Positions 1 through 9,749 of a DNA stretch of 64,000 bases are shown piece by piece. The notes beneath the pieces were generated by a model. That model had not been told where the DNA came from, made no database searches, and saw only the letters and a program-made list of their open reading frames with translations. The DNA is from Sphingomonas sp. PAMC 26621 (lineage in GTDB: Bacteria; Pseudomonadota; Alphaproteobacteria; Sphingomonadales; Sphingomonadaceae), in assembly GCF_000251145.1 (NCBI RefSeq), contig NZ_AIDW01000009.1, positions 124,001 to 188,000 on the forward strand, read 5' to 3'. Position numbers and translations under genes: made by a program. Numbering within the stretch: the first letter of the stretch is position 1; each line of letters opens with the position of its first letter.

Positions 1-1927
1 GTGCGAGCAGCGGCCCGGCACCCATCGGCGTGTATTTGACGCCTTTCAGCGCGAGCGGGACGAGCAGCGGGATGATCAGCGCGTTGAAGATGATCGCCGA
101 CAGGATCGCGCTGTTCGGGCTCGACAGCCCCATCACGTTCAGCACGCCAAGCCCCGGATAGAGCACGACGAACATCGCCGGGATGATCGCGAAATACTTG
201 GCGACGTCATTGGCGACCGAGAAGGTCGTCAGCGCCCCGCGCGTCATCAGCAACTGCTTGCCCAGGCCCACGATCTCGATCAGCTTGGTCGGATCGCTGT
301 CGAGGTCGACCATGTTGCCCGCCTCGCGCGCGGCCTGCGTCCCGGTGTTCATCGCCACGCCGACATCGGCCTGGGCGAGGGCAGGGGCGTCGTTGGTCCC
401 GTCGCCGCACATCGCGACGAGCTTGCCGCCCTGCTGTTCCTTGCGGATCAGCGCGAGCTTGTCCTCGGGCGTTGCCTCGGCGAGGAAATCGTCGACCCCC
501 GCTTCGGCCGCGATCGCGGCGGCGGTGAGCGGATTGTCGCCGGTGATCATCACCGTGCGGATCCCCATCCGGCGCAGCTCGACGAAGCGTTCGCGTACCC
601 CCGCCTTGACCACGTCCTTGAGCGCGACTGCACCGAGCAGCCGCCCGTCACGAAGCACCGCGAGCGGGGTCATCCCGCCGCGCGCGATCTCGTCGGTGAT
701 GCGCTTGAGCTCGACCGAACCCGCCGCATCCGAAGGCAGCGTCTTGAGGATCGAATCGACTGCGCCTTTCAGCACCGTGACCTGCCCGATCTTGACGCCG
801 GACGCGCGGGTCTGCGCGGTGAACGGGATGATCTCGGCATCGGCCGGGAGCACCGCATTCTGGTGGAACTGCTCGCGTGCCAGGACGACGATCGAGCGGC
901 CCTCGGGCGTCTCGTCGGCAAGGCTCGCGGTCATCGCGGCTTCGGCGAGCGTCGCGACGTCGATCCCGGCGAGCGCGCGGAATTCGCTCGCCTGGCGGTC
1001 GCCGATCGTGATCGTCCCGGTCTTGTCGAGAAGCAGGACGTCGATATCGCCCGCCGCCTCGACCGCGCGGCCCGACTTGGCGAGCACGTTGAAGCGGACC
1101 AGCCGGTCCATCCCGGCAATGCCGATTGCCGACAGCAGCGCCGCGATCGTCGTCGGGATCAGCGTGATGAGCAGCGCGGCGAGCACCGCGACCGAAATCC
1201 CGCCACCGGCGTAGTTGGCGAAGCCCGGGATCGTCGCGACCGCGATCAGGAAGATGATCGTCAGGCCGACGAGCAGGATCGTCAGTGCGATCTCGTTCGG
1301 GGTCTTCTGGCGTTCGGCGCCTTCGACCAGCGCGATCATCCGGTCGAGGAAGCCCTGGCCGGGTTCCGCGGTGATCTGCACCGTGATCTGGTCGGAGATG
1401 ACGCGCGTGCCCGCAGTCACCGCCGAACGATCGCCGCCTGCCTCGCGGATGACCGGCGCGCTTTCGCCGGTGATCGCGGCCTCGTTGACCGAGGCGACGC
1501 CGACGATGACTTCGCCGTCCGCGGGGATCAGGTCGCCCGTCTCGACCAGGACCTTGTCACCCTTGGCGAGTTGCGTGGCGGGGACGAGTTCCCACGCTCC
1601 CGCGACGTCGATCAGCTTCTTCGCCTTGAGTTCGGACTTGGTCGCGCGGAGGCTTGCCGCCTGCGCCCGGCCGCGCCCTTCGGCAAGGGCCTCGGCGAAG
1701 GTGCCGAACAGCACCGTCAGCCACAGCCAGACGATCAGCTGGATCTGGAACGAGGCGGCGAGCGGCTCGCCTCCCATCGCCAGCAGGACGGTGAGGAGGA
1801 GCGCGACCACTGCCGTGGTGAAGAGCACGGGGTTCTTCACCAACTGGCGGGGGTCGAGCTTCTTGAACGAGTCGCCGATCGCCGGGACGACCAGCTTCGT
1901 CGAGAACATGGAGGATGCGGTTGCCAT
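1..1927 (-). CDS. kdpB: K+-transporting P-type ATPase subunit KdpB (3' end beyond window)
   Basis: Catalytic P-type ATPase subunit of the KdpFABC high-affinity K+ pump in the inner membrane. The frame opens with MATASSMF at 1927 and stays open to the window edge, so about 642 of the usual ~680 residues are present and the C-terminus is missing. The phosphorylation motif DKTGTIT is near residue 301, the actuator motif TGES is near residue 150, and hydrophobic membrane segments precede both. It follows kdpA after 11 bases, which fits one operon read leftward; kdpC is expected just outside the window. Family assignment is secure. Confidence 0.97.
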   Translation of the reverse strand, partial: MATASSMFSTKLVVPAIGDSFKKLDPRQLVKNPVLFTTAVVALLLTVLLAMGGEPLAASFQIQLIVWLWLTVLFGTFAEALAEGRGRAQAASLRATKSELKAKKLIDVAGAWELVPATQLAKGDKVLVETGDLIPADGEVIVGVASVNEAAITGESAPVIREAGGDRSAVTAGTRVISDQITVQITAEPGQGFLDRMIALVEGAERQKTPNEIALTILLVGLTIIFLIAVATIPGFANYAGGGISVAVLAALLITLIPTTIAALLSAIGIAGMDRLVRFNVLAKSGRAVEAAGDIDVLLLDKTGTITIGDRQASEFRALAGIDVATLAEAAMTASLADETPEGRSIVVLAREQFHQNAVLPADAEIIPFTAQTRASGVKIGQVTVLKGAVDSILKTLPSDAAGSVELKRITDEIARGGMTPLAVLRDGRLLGAVALKDVVKAGVRERFVELRRMGIRTVMITGDNPLTAAAIAAEAGVDDFLAEATPEDKLALIRKEQQGGKLVAMCGDGTNDAPALAQADVGVAMNTGTQAAREAGNMVDLDSDPTKLIEIVGLGKQLLMTRGALTTFSVANDVAKYFAIIPAMFVVLYPGLGVLNVMGLSSPNSAILSAIIFNALIIPLLVPLALKGVKYTPMGAGPLLA

Positions 1928-1938
1928 TGTCAGGACCT

Positions 1939-3642
1939 TCAGAAAAGCTGGCCGTTGATCATCGCGAGATGATCAGCGATCGGGCCGAGGGCGAGGCTGG
2001 GCAGGAAGGTGAGGCCGCCGAGGATCAGGATGATCCCGACGAGCAACCCGATCCACAGCCCGCCCGTGGTCGGGAACGAGCCCGCGCCGGCGGGGATGTG
2101 CTTCTTGGCGGCGAGGCTGCCCGCGATCGCGAGCACCGGCACGATGATGAAGAACCGCCCGAGCCACATCGCGACCGACAGCATCCCGTTGTACCAGGGC
2201 GTGCCGGCGGAAAGACCCGCAAAGGCCGACCCGTTGTTCGCGGTTGCCGAGGTGAAGGCGTAGAGGATCTCCGCAAAGCCGTGCGGCCCCTTGTTGAGCG
2301 GCCCCGCGAGCCCGTCCGGCATCACCGCGCTGAGCGAGGTCAGCCCGAGGATGCACAGCGGCAGGATCGCGATCGCGAGGACGGCGAGCTTGACCTCGCG
2401 GCTCTCGATCTTCTTGCCGACATATTCGGGGGTGCGCCCGACCATCAGCCCCGCGACGAACACCGCGAGGATCGCGAACAGCAGGAACCCGTAGACGCCA
2501 GCGCCGACGCCGCCGATGACGATCTCGCCGAGCTGCATGTTGAACAGCGGGATCATCCCGCCGAGCGGCGTGAAGCTATCATGCATCGCGTTGACCGCGC
2601 CGCACGAGGCGGCGGTGGTGACGACCGCGAACAGCGCGGACGCGGCGGTGCCGAAGCGGACTTCCTTGCCCTCCATGTTGCCACCGGCGACGCCGATGTG
2701 ATGGAGGATAGGATTGCCCTGCGCTTCCTGCCAGTAGCAGACGGTGACGCCCGCCACGAACAGCACGGTCATCGCGCCGAGGATCGCCCAGCCCTGCCGT
2801 GTATCGCCGACTGCCTTGCCGAAGGTCCAGGTGAGCCCGACGCCGATCGCGAAGATCGACAGCATCTGGACGAGGTTGGTGAGCGCGGTCGGGTTTTCGA
2901 ACGGATGCGCGCTATTGGCGTTGAAGAAGCCGCCACCGTTGGTGCCGAGCATCTTGATCGCTTCCTGGCTCGCGACCGGACCCAGAGCGATCGTCTGCTT
3001 GACGCCTTCCAGCGTCGTCGCATCGACCGACATGGCGAGTGTCTGCGGCACGCCGCTGACGATCAGGAACAGCGCATAGACGACGCAGATCGGGAGCAGC
3101 ACGTACAGCGTGACGCGCGTCAGATCGGCCCAGAAATTGCCGATCGTCTTCATCTCGCGCCGCGCAAAGCCGCGGAACAGCGCGAAGGCGACCGCGATGC
3201 CGGTGGCGGCGCTGAGGAAATTGTGGATCGTGAGCCCGAGCATCTGGCTCAGGTTCGACATCACCGCCTCGCCCGAATACCACTGCCAGTTGGTGTTGCT
3301 GACGAACGAAATCGCGGTGTTCATCGCGCCGTCCGGCCCGACGCCGGCAAACCCGCGCTGGTTGAGCGGCAGGAACGCCTGGAGCCGCAGCACGGCGTAG
3401 GTCAGCAGCACGGTGACGAGCTGGAACAGCAGCATGTGGACGGCGTACCGACGCCAGCCTTGCTCGACGGTCGGGTCGATTCCGGCGAGCCTGTAGAAGC
3501 CGGTCTCTACGGGGCCGAGCACGACGTGGAGCGGCGTGCGCCGCCCCTCGTAGAGCGCGAACAGCCACATCCCCATCGGCTTGGCGATCGCCGCCAGGAT
3601 GGCGACAAAGAGCGCGATCAGCGCCCATCCCTGAATGGTCAT
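1939..3642 (-). CDS. kdpA: K+-transporting ATPase subunit KdpA
   Basis: Potassium-binding and translocating subunit of KdpFABC, an integral inner-membrane protein related to the KtrB/TrkH channel superfamily. The 567-residue product matches the usual length (~560). It starts [12 protein letters not shown] and shows selectivity-filter-like glycine segments such as GTNGGGFFN and [11 protein letters not shown], separated by many hydrophobic helices. It lies between kdpF and kdpB with 13 and 11 bases of spacing, so co-transcription is very likely. No truncation or frameshift is visible. Confidence 0.97.
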   Translation of the reverse strand: MTIQGWALIALFVAILAAIAKPMGMWLFALYEGRRTPLHVVLGPVETGFYRLAGIDPTVEQGWRRYAVHMLLFQLVTVLLTYAVLRLQAFLPLNQRGFAGVGPDGAMNTAISFVSNTNWQWYSGEAVMSNLSQMLGLTIHNFLSAATGIAVAFALFRGFARREMKTIGNFWADLTRVTLYVLLPICVVYALFLIVSGVPQTLAMSVDATTLEGVKQTIALGPVASQEAIKMLGTNGGGFFNANSAHPFENPTALTNLVQMLSIFAIGVGLTWTFGKAVGDTRQGWAILGAMTVLFVAGVTVCYWQEAQGNPILHHIGVAGGNMEGKEVRFGTAASALFAVVTTAASCGAVNAMHDSFTPLGGMIPLFNMQLGEIVIGGVGAGVYGFLLFAILAVFVAGLMVGRTPEYVGKKIESREVKLAVLAIAILPLCILGLTSLSAVMPDGLAGPLNKGPHGFAEILYAFTSATANNGSAFAGLSAGTPWYNGMLSVAMWLGRFFIIVPVLAIAGSLAAKKHIPAGAGSFPTTGGLWIGLLVGIILILGGLTFLPSLALGPIADHLAMINGQLF

Positions 3643-3655
3643 CGATGCAGGTCCT

Positions 3656-3745
3656 TCAGAACCGCTCGGGCCGGACGAGCACGGCGACGAGATACAGGAG
3701 GAGGCCGACCGCGGTCAGCCCGGCGAGCGCTAGGTGGAGCGACAT
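3656..3745 (-). CDS. kdpF: KdpF small stabilising subunit
   Basis: A 29-residue single-span peptide ([13 protein letters not shown]..., ending VRPERF) directly upstream of kdpA. Length, position and hydrophobic character match KdpF, the lipid-like subunit that stabilises the KdpABC complex in the inner membrane. The gene is too short for most gene callers. It ends 13 bases before the kdpA start, and the reading frame of the 27-aa peptide upstream stops one base before its start codon, suggesting translational coupling. Confidence 0.85.
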   Translation of the reverse strand: MSLHLALAGLTAVGLLLYLVAVLVRPERF

Positions 3746-3746
3746 C

Positions 3747-3830
3747 TCAGGCTTCATCACACAGGCGGACGAAGGCGAGGGTCAGCAGAAACAGCCCGCC
3801 AAGAATGGCGAGCCAGAGAAGATCGGGCAT
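3747..3830 (-). CDS. 27-aa membrane peptide heading the kdp operon
   Basis: Open frame of 27 codons (starts MPDLLWLAILGG, ends VRLCDEA) whose stop lies one base upstream of the kdpF start. It is almost entirely one hydrophobic helix with an acidic C-terminus. Similar very short single-span peptides sit ahead of kdpF in other alphaproteobacterial kdp operons as far as I recall, but this was not checked. Its tight packing and start context (CCCCAAC then ATG, no strong Shine-Dalgarno) argue for a real but weakly initiated small subunit or a leader peptide. Function unknown. Confidence 0.55.
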   Translation of the reverse strand: MPDLLWLAILGGLFLLTLAFVRLCDEA

Positions 3831-4019
3831 GTTGGGGCCTTTCCCGGCGACTCCGCCCCGAATGGCGGCTTCTGAGGGGCGAGATAGGCGCGGGGCGCAT
3901 TAAGGTGCGCCGGGTAAGGCGCGGGCGGGGCATTAAGAATGCATAAGGTTTGCGCGTGTGCGGTGGCGTTGTGGGGGCGGGGTGCCTAGGCTTCGTCTGT
4001 GATTTGCCGTTGTACCCCT

Positions 4020-4114
4020 GCCGTCATTCCCGCGAACGCCGGAATCCATTGGTTCCGCCGGTCCGCCGTACTGCGGAGATGCTGCCTTATGGATCCCCGC
4101 CTCCGCGGGGATGA
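4020..4114. repeat. REP-like imperfect palindrome 1 in the kdp divergent region
   Basis: The left arm (about 4021-4050, beginning CCGTCATTCCCGCG) and right arm (about 4088-4114, ending CGCGGGGATGACGG) are near-perfect reverse complements with one mismatch in the outer 14 bases. The roughly 95-base unit could form a long hairpin. It is of the type dispersed between genes in sphingomonads and caulobacters. It lies between the divergent kdpF and kdpD genes. Confidence 0.75.
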
Positions 4115-4144
4115 CGGAGAGGGGGAAGGCTTCGCAACCGTTAC

Positions 4145-4242
4145 CCGTCACCCCGGCCCTGTGCCGGGGTCCACCGGCGGCCAGGCCCAACGCTTGCGGA
4201 GTTCGCGGCGCGGTGGATGCCGGGACGAGCCCGGCATGACGG
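4145..4242. repeat. REP-like imperfect palindrome 2 upstream of kdpD
   Basis: A second inverted repeat with outer arms CCGTCACCCCGG and CCCGGCATGACGGG, plus internal small hairpins (CCCCGGCC/GGCCGGGG type and GCCGGG/CCCGGC). It ends about 20 bases before the kdpD start chosen here. An in-frame ATG at 4217 lies inside this repeat, so longer kdpD models that start there translate repeat DNA and are probably wrong. Confidence 0.7.
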
Positions 4243-4264
4243 GACTACACCCGAAAGCCCCCGC

Positions 4265-6892
4265 ATGCCGGTAACCGACGACCGTCCATCGCCCGACGCC
4301 CTTCTCCGCGCCGCGAAGCGCGAGGCGCGGGGCAAGCTCAAGATCTTCCTCGGCGCCGCCCCCGGTGTCGGCAAGACCTTCGAAATGCTCCGCGAAGGTG
4401 CCGAGCGGCTCAAATCGGGCACCGACGTCGTCATCGCGATCGTCGAGACGCACGGCCGCGCCGAGACGCAGGCGCTGGTCGCGCCGCTCGAAATCCTCCC
4501 GCGCCGCCAGATCGCCTATCAGGGGCACAGCCTCGACGAGATGGACATCGACGGCCTGCTCGCGCGCGCGCCGCAACTCGCGCTGGTCGACGAGTTCGCG
4601 CACACCAACGTCGCGGGCAGCCGACACCCCAAACGCTGGCAGGACGTGATGGAACTGCTCGACGCGGGGATCGACGTGTACACCACGCTCAACGTCCAGC
4701 ATGTCGAGAGCCTCAACGACGTCGTCGCGAGCTTCACGCGGGTCCGCGTCCGCGAGACCGTCCCCGACAGCGTGTTCGACGATGCCGAGGTCGAGGTGGT
4801 CGACCTGCCGCCCGACGAGCTGATCGAGCGACTGAAGGCGGGCAAGGTCTATATCCCGGCCGAGGCGACCCGCGCGCTTGACCGCTTCTTTTCCAAGGCG
4901 AACCTGTCCGCTTTGCGCGAAATGGCGCTGCGTCGTGCGGCGCAGAGCGTCGACCAGGCGATGCTCGAGCATCTCGACACCCACGCCGTCGGCGGCACCT
5001 ATGCCGGGGGGGAGCGCGTGCTGGTCGCGGTCAGCGAATTGCCCGGATCGGAAACGCTCGTCCGCGCCGCCAAGCGGCTCGCGGATGCACTCAAGGCCCC
5101 GTGGCAGGCGGTCTCGATCGAGACCCCGCGCACCGAGAGCTTCGGCGATGCGCAGCGCCGCCAGATCGCCGACACGCTGAGCCTCGCCGCCAGCCTCGGC
5201 GCGACCATCGCGACGATCCCGGCCGAGAATGTCGCGAGCGGCCTGCGCGCGCAGATCGAAGAAATGCGCGCGACCCAGCTCGTCATCGGCAAATCGGTGC
5301 GCAGCTGGTGGTTCACCCTGCGCCACGGGTCGGTGGTGGAGGCGATGCTCGCGGGGACCGACGGGCTCGCGATCCATGTCATCCCCGCCGGAACCGCGCC
5401 GCCGCGCCAGCGCACGCCGGCGATCCGCGCCGACTGGGGGCTCGCGGTCAAATCCGTGGCGGTCTTCGCGCTGGTTGCGCTCACCGCCGCGTTCGCCAAG
5501 CTGGTCGAGCCGGTGATCGGCGTCGGCGGGATCGACCTGATCTTCCTGCTGCCCGTCATCATCGCCTCGGGGCGGTTCGGGCTGTGGCCGGGGGTGACGA
5601 CCGGGCTGCTTGCGGGGCTGACGTACAACTTCCTGTTCCTGCCCCCGCTCTACACCTTCACGATCGCGGACCCGCAAAGCCTGCTGACGATGTTCGTGCT
5701 GATCGGCATCGCGACCTTCACCGCGAACCTGACCGGCCGCCTCAAGATCCGCGCGACGCTGGGGGTACGCGGCGCGCAGGAAAATGCCGCGGTCGCCGCG
5801 TTCGGGCAGGCGCTCGCGCGCGTGTCGGACTGGGAGGCGACCAGTCGCACCGTCAGCAGCGAGATGGCGCGGCTGCTTGGCCTGTCGGTGATCGTGCTCG
5901 ACGATCGTGACGGGCAGCTCGAGTGTATCGCGTGGTCGAGCGAAGAGATGCCGACCTTCGGCCCGGTCGACCGCGCCGCGGCCGACTGGTGCTGGAGCAA
6001 GGGCGAGGCGACCGGCGCGGGGACCGGGACACTGGTATCGTCCGACTGGCAGTTCCAGCCGCTCAAGACGTCGCTCGGCGTGCTCGCGGTGGTCGGCCTG
6101 TCGGCACATGATGGCGGCGATCCGGTTGGCGCGGGGCGCGCGGTGTTGCTGGCGACGCTGCTCGGACAGGCGGCGCTCGCGCACGAACGGTTGAAGCTCG
6201 AGGACCAGGTCCGCGAAGTCTCGGTGCTGCGCGAACGCGACCGGCTGCGCGCGGCGTTGCTGTCGTCGATCGGGCATGACCTGCGCACGCCGTTGACTTC
6301 GGTGGCGGCAGCGATCGACGCGATCGCTCGGGATCATCCCGATGCGCCCACCGTGCCCGTCGCGCGAAGCGAAGTCGCACGGTTGCGGCGGTTCCTCGAC
6401 AATCTGGTCGACATGGTGCGGATCGATTCGGGCGCGCTCAAGCTCGCGCCCGAAGCGACCGACCTGACCGACGCGGTGGCAAGCGCGGTGCATGACCTCA
6501 AGACCCTGCTCCACGGCAGCCGGATCGACCTGCGCGTGCCGCCCGACCTGCCGCTGGTGCAGGCGGACCCGACGCTGCTTCATCACATCCTGATCAACCT
6601 GCTTGCCAATGCCGCGGTCCACGGCGGTGCGGGCGCGATCGAGATCGGCGGGCGGCGGGTGCGCGACGAAGTGACGCTGTCGGTGCGCGATCACGGGCCG
6701 GGGTTGCACCCGGGGTCGGAAGCGCAGGTCTTCGAGACGTTCGCGCAGGGGCGTGGTGGCGACCGGCATGGCGGGAGCGGTCTCGGCCTGGCGATCGCCA
6801 AAGGTTTTGCCGAGGCGATGGGCGTGGGGATCGCCGCGCATAACGATCCCGAGGGGGGCGCGGTGTTCAGCCTGTGCTTCCGGTTGCGCTGA
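4265..6892 (+). CDS. kdpD: Osmosensitive K+ channel sensor histidine kinase KdpD
   Basis: Membrane sensor kinase that controls kdp expression through the response regulator KdpE. The 875-residue product shows the KdpD N-terminal domain with Walker A GAAPGVGKT (residues 30-38), a universal-stress-like domain, a four-helix membrane block (about 395-500), a GAF-like segment, a HisKA motif with the phospho-accepting His671 in SIGHDLRTPL, and a C-terminal HATPase with GSGLGLAIAKG. I chose ATG 4265 because the alternative at 4217 lies in a palindromic repeat. The gene is divergent from kdpFAB, and no kdpE follows it. Confidence 0.95.
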   Translation: MPVTDDRPSPDALLRAAKREARGKLKIFLGAAPGVGKTFEMLREGAERLKSGTDVVIAIVETHGRAETQALVAPLEILPRRQIAYQGHSLDEMDIDGLLARAPQLALVDEFAHTNVAGSRHPKRWQDVMELLDAGIDVYTTLNVQHVESLNDVVASFTRVRVRETVPDSVFDDAEVEVVDLPPDELIERLKAGKVYIPAEATRALDRFFSKANLSALREMALRRAAQSVDQAMLEHLDTHAVGGTYAGGERVLVAVSELPGSETLVRAAKRLADALKAPWQAVSIETPRTESFGDAQRRQIADTLSLAASLGATIATIPAENVASGLRAQIEEMRATQLVIGKSVRSWWFTLRHGSVVEAMLAGTDGLAIHVIPAGTAPPRQRTPAIRADWGLAVKSVAVFALVALTAAFAKLVEPVIGVGGIDLIFLLPVIIASGRFGLWPGVTTGLLAGLTYNFLFLPPLYTFTIADPQSLLTMFVLIGIATFTANLTGRLKIRATLGVRGAQENAAVAAFGQALARVSDWEATSRTVSSEMARLLGLSVIVLDDRDGQLECIAWSSEEMPTFGPVDRAAADWCWSKGEATGAGTGTLVSSDWQFQPLKTSLGVLAVVGLSAHDGGDPVGAGRAVLLATLLGQAALAHERLKLEDQVREVSVLRERDRLRAALLSSIGHDLRTPLTSVAAAIDAIARDHPDAPTVPVARSEVARLRRFLDNLVDMVRIDSGALKLAPEATDLTDAVASAVHDLKTLLHGSRIDLRVPPDLPLVQADPTLLHHILINLLANAAVHGGAGAIEIGGRRVRDEVTLSVRDHGPGLHPGSEAQVFETFAQGRGGDRHGGSGLGLAIAKGFAEAMGVGIAAHNDPEGGAVFSLCFRLR

Positions 6893-6902
6893 TCCGCTGC
6901 GG

Positions 6903-8417
6903 CTAGTGCGCCGGGCGTGATCCGGCGAAAGGCCCGAACCGCCTGCGCAACTGACTGATCCGATCGACGATCATCGTTTCGATGCCGGGCGGACGGTCGT
7001 GTGCGCGCCACAAGGCGAACAGCGTCGCCAGGTAGCACGCCAGCGCCGTCCCACCACAGGCGGCGAGCCCGATGGCTAGCGGAATGCCGCGAAGATCGTG
7101 CAAAACCGGGCGAAGCGCGAACAGTGTCAGCACCATCACCATGCCCGCACCCAGCGGACGCCATGTGCCGAGAAGCTGATCGACGATCGACAGCCCGATC
7201 AGCCGCCTGACAAGCCAGCTACAGACGGCGAGCATCAGGACCGCACTGATCACCCGTCCTGCAATCAGGCCGTACGTTCCGTAATAATAGGCGCCCACGA
7301 AAACCAACGGGATCTTCAGCACGAGTTCCACCACGTTGCGGTGCAAGGTGATTTCGGTCCGGCCCGTCGTCATGGCGAGCGAGACCAACGGCGCGGTGAT
7401 CAGGGCCGGTATCAGCGGCAGGGCGAGCCATTGCAGCATCGGCCAGCACGCTTGCCATTTCGGCCCGAGTGCAAGCCGGACGACGGGTTCGGCCAACAGG
7501 CTCAGCCCCAATACAATCGGCAGGCCCGTCGTCAGCATCATCCCGACCGACCGCGCATAGGCGCGGCTGAGTCGCTCCGCGTCCCCTTGCAGGGCGGCAA
7601 AGGCGCCGGGTAGCGGCCGCGTGATTGGCTTGATCATCGCCTGGTCCGGGATGGCGGCGAGGTCACCGGCCAGCGAGAAACTGCCGAGTTCCGCCTTCCC
7701 GACAAATCGCGCCAGCATCAGCCGGTCGATCTGCCAGTTGAGCGCGCCGATCGTCTGGGACGCGGTCATCCATCCGACGAAATGCGAAAACACGCTCCAG
7801 CGCGCGAGCGACCACCGGGGGCGGTAGGGCGCGAACCAATAGGTCAGTGCCATCGTTGCGACCGGCGCTGCGACCGTGGCGGTCGCGAGCGCCCAATAGC
7901 TCCGTGTCATAATGGCGAGCGGGACCGCGCACCCGAGCGCGACGATCTTGCCGATCACCTCGATCAGCAAGTCGCGGCGAAAGTCGATCGCGCGTGCGTA
8001 ATGCGCCATTGCCGGGCTCATCAGCCCGCGCACCGTCGGCGCGATACTGAGGAAGCAGATCAGCGGTACCAGGCGCGGCTCGTGATAGAGAAGCGCGAAC
8101 GGCCAGGCGAGCGCGGCAAGGATCAACGTCAGCACGCCACCGCGGATCAGACCGATCGTGAAGGCGGTGTCGAGCAGGTCGGGCGTGATCGCGTCCGACC
8201 GGACGAGGACCTGCGTGATCGGAATTTCGAAGATTGCCTCGACGATCTGCACCAGCGTGAGCGCGACGGCGACCATCCCGAAATCGGCGGGCAGCAAGAG
8301 GTTGGCGAGCAACAGAAGACCGACGAAGTCGATCGAGCGGGTGCCGAGCTTGGAGGCGATCAGCCATGCCGCGCCGGACAGCGTCCGGCCTGCCAGATCC
8401 TGCGGCCGCTCGGTCAT
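6903..8417 (-). CDS. Wzx-like polysaccharide flippase (MOP superfamily)
   Basis: 504-residue integral membrane protein with about 12-14 hydrophobic segments, starting MTERPQDLAGRTLSGAAW. The N-terminal pattern (GAAWLIASKLGTRSIDFVGL, then LLPADFGMVA) is typical of the polysaccharide/oligosaccharide flippase family that moves undecaprenyl-linked repeat units across the inner membrane. The start was set at 8417; longer frames upstream run into the neighbouring genes. It is the last gene of the minus-strand group 10421-6903 and ends 10 bases from the convergent kdpD stop. The EPS context supports a Wzx role. Confidence 0.88.
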   Translation of the reverse strand: MTERPQDLAGRTLSGAAWLIASKLGTRSIDFVGLLLLANLLLPADFGMVAVALTLVQIVEAIFEIPITQVLVRSDAITPDLLDTAFTIGLIRGGVLTLILAALAWPFALLYHEPRLVPLICFLSIAPTVRGLMSPAMAHYARAIDFRRDLLIEVIGKIVALGCAVPLAIMTRSYWALATATVAAPVATMALTYWFAPYRPRWSLARWSVFSHFVGWMTASQTIGALNWQIDRLMLARFVGKAELGSFSLAGDLAAIPDQAMIKPITRPLPGAFAALQGDAERLSRAYARSVGMMLTTGLPIVLGLSLLAEPVVRLALGPKWQACWPMLQWLALPLIPALITAPLVSLAMTTGRTEITLHRNVVELVLKIPLVFVGAYYYGTYGLIAGRVISAVLMLAVCSWLVRRLIGLSIVDQLLGTWRPLGAGMVMVLTLFALRPVLHDLRGIPLAIGLAACGGTALACYLATLFALWRAHDRPPGIETMIVDRISQLRRRFGPFAGSRPAH

Positions 8418-8551
8418 CGCGTTTTGCCGGAAGGCAGAGGAGGGCGCGGCACCGTTCGCGGGTCTTTTCCGGGGAAAGTCGGCAACGCGGGTTGCGCCCG
8501 TCGCGCGGCTACGTCGTGGCCGGGAGGCATGGTGGAGGCGTTGGTCGTCAT
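8414..8551 (-). CDS. 45-aa proline/arginine-rich small ORF between GT and flippase
   Basis: A frame of 45 codons starts three bases after the glycosyltransferase stop (MTTNASTMPPGHDV...) and ends PSGKTR, with its TGA overlapping the flippase ATG. It fills the 137-base gap exactly. The product is hydrophilic, has no recognisable domain, and its composition is what random GC-rich sequence would give. It may be a coupling ORF or merely an untranslated spacer. Confidence 0.3.
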   Translation of the reverse strand: MTTNASTMPPGHDVAARRAQPALPTFPGKDPRTVPRPPLPSGKTR

Positions 8552-8554
8552 GCG

Positions 8555-9661
8555 CTAGCCACGGTCCTGCCAGGCGGCGGCAACGACGGCGGAAAAGTCC
8601 GTCCCAAACCGATCCGGACTGAACGTGCGCGCGCGCGCGACCGCCCGGGCCGGGTCGAAGGCTGGCAGCCAGGTCTCGAACCGGTCGAGCGCCTCGAGCA
8701 ATGCCTCGACCGACTTCTCGGCAAAGAACACGCCGGTTTCCTCGGCAACGACCGTTTCGACCGCGCCGCCGCGGGCGAAGGCGATGACCGGGCGGCCCGA
8801 GGCCATGACCTCGACCGGGATCAGCCCGAAATCCTCCTCCGCGGTAAATACCAGTGCGCGGGCGCCGGCATAAGCGTCGCGCAACGCGGAGAACCCCATG
8901 CGCCGCGTGAAGCGGATCGACGGTCCGGCCCTTGCCTGCAGCGATGCCAGCATCGCGCCATCGCCAATGACGTGCAGTTTCCGGCCACTCTGGTTGAACG
9001 CGTCGATCGCCAGGTCGGGGCGTTTGTAGGGGACCAGTTGGCCGACCCAGAGATATTCGTCGGTAGCGTACGGGGCGGGGGCGAAAAGCCGCGTATCCAC
9101 CGGCGGGTAGACGACGGTGGCCGCGCGCCCCCAGCTCTTGGCGATCCGTCGCCGGATATAGTCGCTGTTCGCCATGATACGGTCTGGCCGTGCCGCGCTG
9201 ACCGTGTCCCACATTCGCAGCGATGGCGCGAACAATGGCATCAGCAGACGGGCCGCCGCGCCACCGTCGGCATGATATTGGGCGTATTGATCCCACAGAT
9301 AGCGCATCGGCGAGTGGCAATAGGTCACGTGGACCGCATCGGGGCGCGTGATGATCCCTTTCGCGGGTCCGGCTTCACAGCTGATCACCAGATCGTAAGC
9401 GCTCAGGTCAAGCGCCTCGAGCGCGCGGGGCATCAGCGGCAAATACTTCTGATAGTGACGTGTCGCAAACGGCAGTCGTGCAATAAAGGTCTGAAATATC
9501 TTGTGCTTCAGGATCGTCGCGGAGATGGCGCTGCGGTCTACGACATGCGTGAAGATATCGGCATCGGGGTACATCCGGCAAAGATGCTCGAGAACGCGTT
9601 CCCCTCCACGCATCTGGACGAGCCAGTAATGAATGATCGCTACGCGCACCCCGGCCCCCAT
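8555..9661 (-). CDS. GT4-type glycosyltransferase (EPS biosynthesis)
   Basis: 368-residue GT-B fold glycosyltransferase that probably adds a sugar to the lipid-linked EPS repeat unit on the cytoplasmic face of the inner membrane. The N-terminal half starts MGAGVRVAIIHYW with RGGERVLEHL (nucleotide-sugar-dependent GT4 style). The C-terminal half has the EX7E motif as EDFGLIPVE followed by VMASGRPVIAF. An alternative start is the GTG 12 bases inside. It sits upstream of the flippase in the same direction. Donor and acceptor sugars cannot be read from the sequence. Confidence 0.9.
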   Translation of the reverse strand: MGAGVRVAIIHYWLVQMRGGERVLEHLCRMYPDADIFTHVVDRSAISATILKHKIFQTFIARLPFATRHYQKYLPLMPRALEALDLSAYDLVISCEAGPAKGIITRPDAVHVTYCHSPMRYLWDQYAQYHADGGAAARLLMPLFAPSLRMWDTVSAARPDRIMANSDYIRRRIAKSWGRAATVVYPPVDTRLFAPAPYATDEYLWVGQLVPYKRPDLAIDAFNQSGRKLHVIGDGAMLASLQARAGPSIRFTRRMGFSALRDAYAGARALVFTAEEDFGLIPVEVMASGRPVIAFARGGAVETVVAEETGVFFAEKSVEALLEALDRFETWLPAFDPARAVARARTFSPDRFGTDFSAVVAAAWQDRG

Positions 9662-9749
9662 ATGCTGCGCGAGACCTAGCCGTGACGCGAGGTCGGAGTC
9701 CAGTATGGGATGACAGTATTTGCGATGACTTCGACAAAGGGCAGCTCGA

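Noticed and set aside
4020..4242. Possible CRISPR array from repeated units near kdpD
   Set aside because: Only paired inverted arms, no regular direct repeats or spacers.
4217..4264. Earlier kdpD start at ATG 4217
   Set aside because: The extra 16 residues are translated from a REP-like palindrome.
1915..6841. Long antisense frames over kdpA (662 codons) and kdpD (897 codons)
   Set aside because: Same composition artefact; the sense-strand genes have full domains and normal starts.
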